Source: Acidovorax carolinensis (GTDB lineage Bacteria; Pseudomonadota; Gammaproteobacteria; Burkholderiales; Burkholderiaceae_C). Taken from it: DNA of 64,000 nucleotides. How positions within the stretch are numbered: position 1 is the first letter of the stretch; each line of letters starts with the position of its first letter. The DNA is taken from positions 2,597,001-2,661,000 of the forward strand of contig NZ_CP021361.1 in assembly GCF_002157145.1 (NCBI RefSeq), given 5' to 3'. Shown in pieces: positions 63,795 to 64,000 of this stretch. Position numbers and translations under genes: made by a program. Under the pieces are notes generated by a model. That model did not search any database. It was given only the letters and a program-made list of their open reading frames with translations, and was not told where the DNA came from.

Positions 63795-64000
63795 TCAACC
63801 TTGGGCAGCCACACGATCAGCTTTACTTTGTAATTTATTCAGCGCGCTCAGGTAGGCTTTGGCGGACGCCACAACGATGTCCGGATCGGACCCAACCCCG
63901 TTCACCACCCGACCGCTGTTTTGCAGTCGCACAGTGACTTCCCCCTGGCTCTCGGTCGAACCGCTGATGGCGTTCACCGAGTACAAAACCATCTCGGCAC
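63795..64000 (-). CDS. leuA: 2-isopropylmalate synthase, C-terminal end (runs off the right edge)
   Basis: The last ~68 codons of LeuA, the first enzyme of leucine synthesis. [14 protein letters not shown] and [20 protein letters not shown] match the C-terminal allosteric (LeuA dimer) domain. The catalytic part lies outside the window. Confidence 0.92.
   Translation of the reverse strand, partial: AEMVLYSVNAISGSTESQGEVTVRLQNSGRVVNGVGSDPDIVVASAKAYLSALNKLQSKADRVAAQG

Noticed and set aside
1..64000. CRISPR arrays, tRNA or rRNA genes
   Set aside because: No regularly spaced repeats, cloverleaf-type sequences or rRNA signatures were seen on either strand.

Overview
The window is GC-rich DNA from a betaproteobacterium, most likely order Burkholderiales and probably near Comamonadaceae. 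I infer this from codon usage and from the housekeeping genes at the right end (aat, bpt, an iclR-type regulator, a pbpG-like endopeptidase, the end of leuA). Only about the last 4 kb looks like ordinary chromosome. The remaining ~60 kb is a composite genomic island or integrated conjugative element, heavily rearranged by insertion sequences.

Layout, left to right. (1) 1-1255: an IS91-type element with a tyrosine recombinase and the start of its transposase. (2) 1729-6351: a phosphite-oxidation locus, ptxABCD on the minus strand and a divergent LysR regulator (ptxE), followed by a decayed IS66 transposase end. (3) 6779-9344: an SOS module, an SRAP/YedK-type protein divergent from umuDC with a LexA box at the umuD start. 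(4) 9683-25407: a P-type (VirB/VirD4) type IV secretion operon in tight translational coupling, plus an OmpA-like lipoprotein, an LPD7-like protein and a DUF1173 protein. (5) 25587-32630: a type I restriction-modification operon (hsdR, hsdM, a DUF1016 nuclease-like gene, hsdS) whose hsdS is cut by an IS21-family element. (6) 35300-42855: plasmid/ICE backbone, with a truncated relaxase, a mobC-like gene, an oriT-like region, an stbABC-like stability cassette, DUF932, SSB, RadC and an unknown 412-aa gene. (7) 43132-56597: a nine-gene defence locus on the minus strand. (8) An integrase tail, a second IS21 copy inverted relative to the first, a kinase gene fragment, then chromosome.

The most interesting region is 43132-56597. 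An RtcR-like sigma-54 activator with an N-terminal CARF-like domain sits upstream of a compact operon: TerY-like VWA protein, PP2C phosphatase, Ser/Thr kinase with a zinc ribbon, UPF1-like SF1 helicase, a protein with a C-terminal HEPN-like R-x5-H motif, a coiled-coil/McrB-like AAA+ protein, and a DUF2357/McrC-position protein. This agrees with what I recall of the computationally described CoCoNuT (coiled-coil nuclease tandem) branch of type IV restriction systems. Directly visible here are a near-consensus -24/-12 promoter inside the 3' end of the activator gene, a one-base frameshift in a G run that splits the McrB-like gene, and TTATG half-sites repeated three times at both control regions.

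How the parts work together (inference): the conjugative element carried phosphite use, SOS mutagenesis and two layers of nucleic-acid defence as cargo. IS21 activity then removed the 3' ends of hsdS and the relaxase and the N-terminal part of an integrase, so the element is probably no longer self-mobile.
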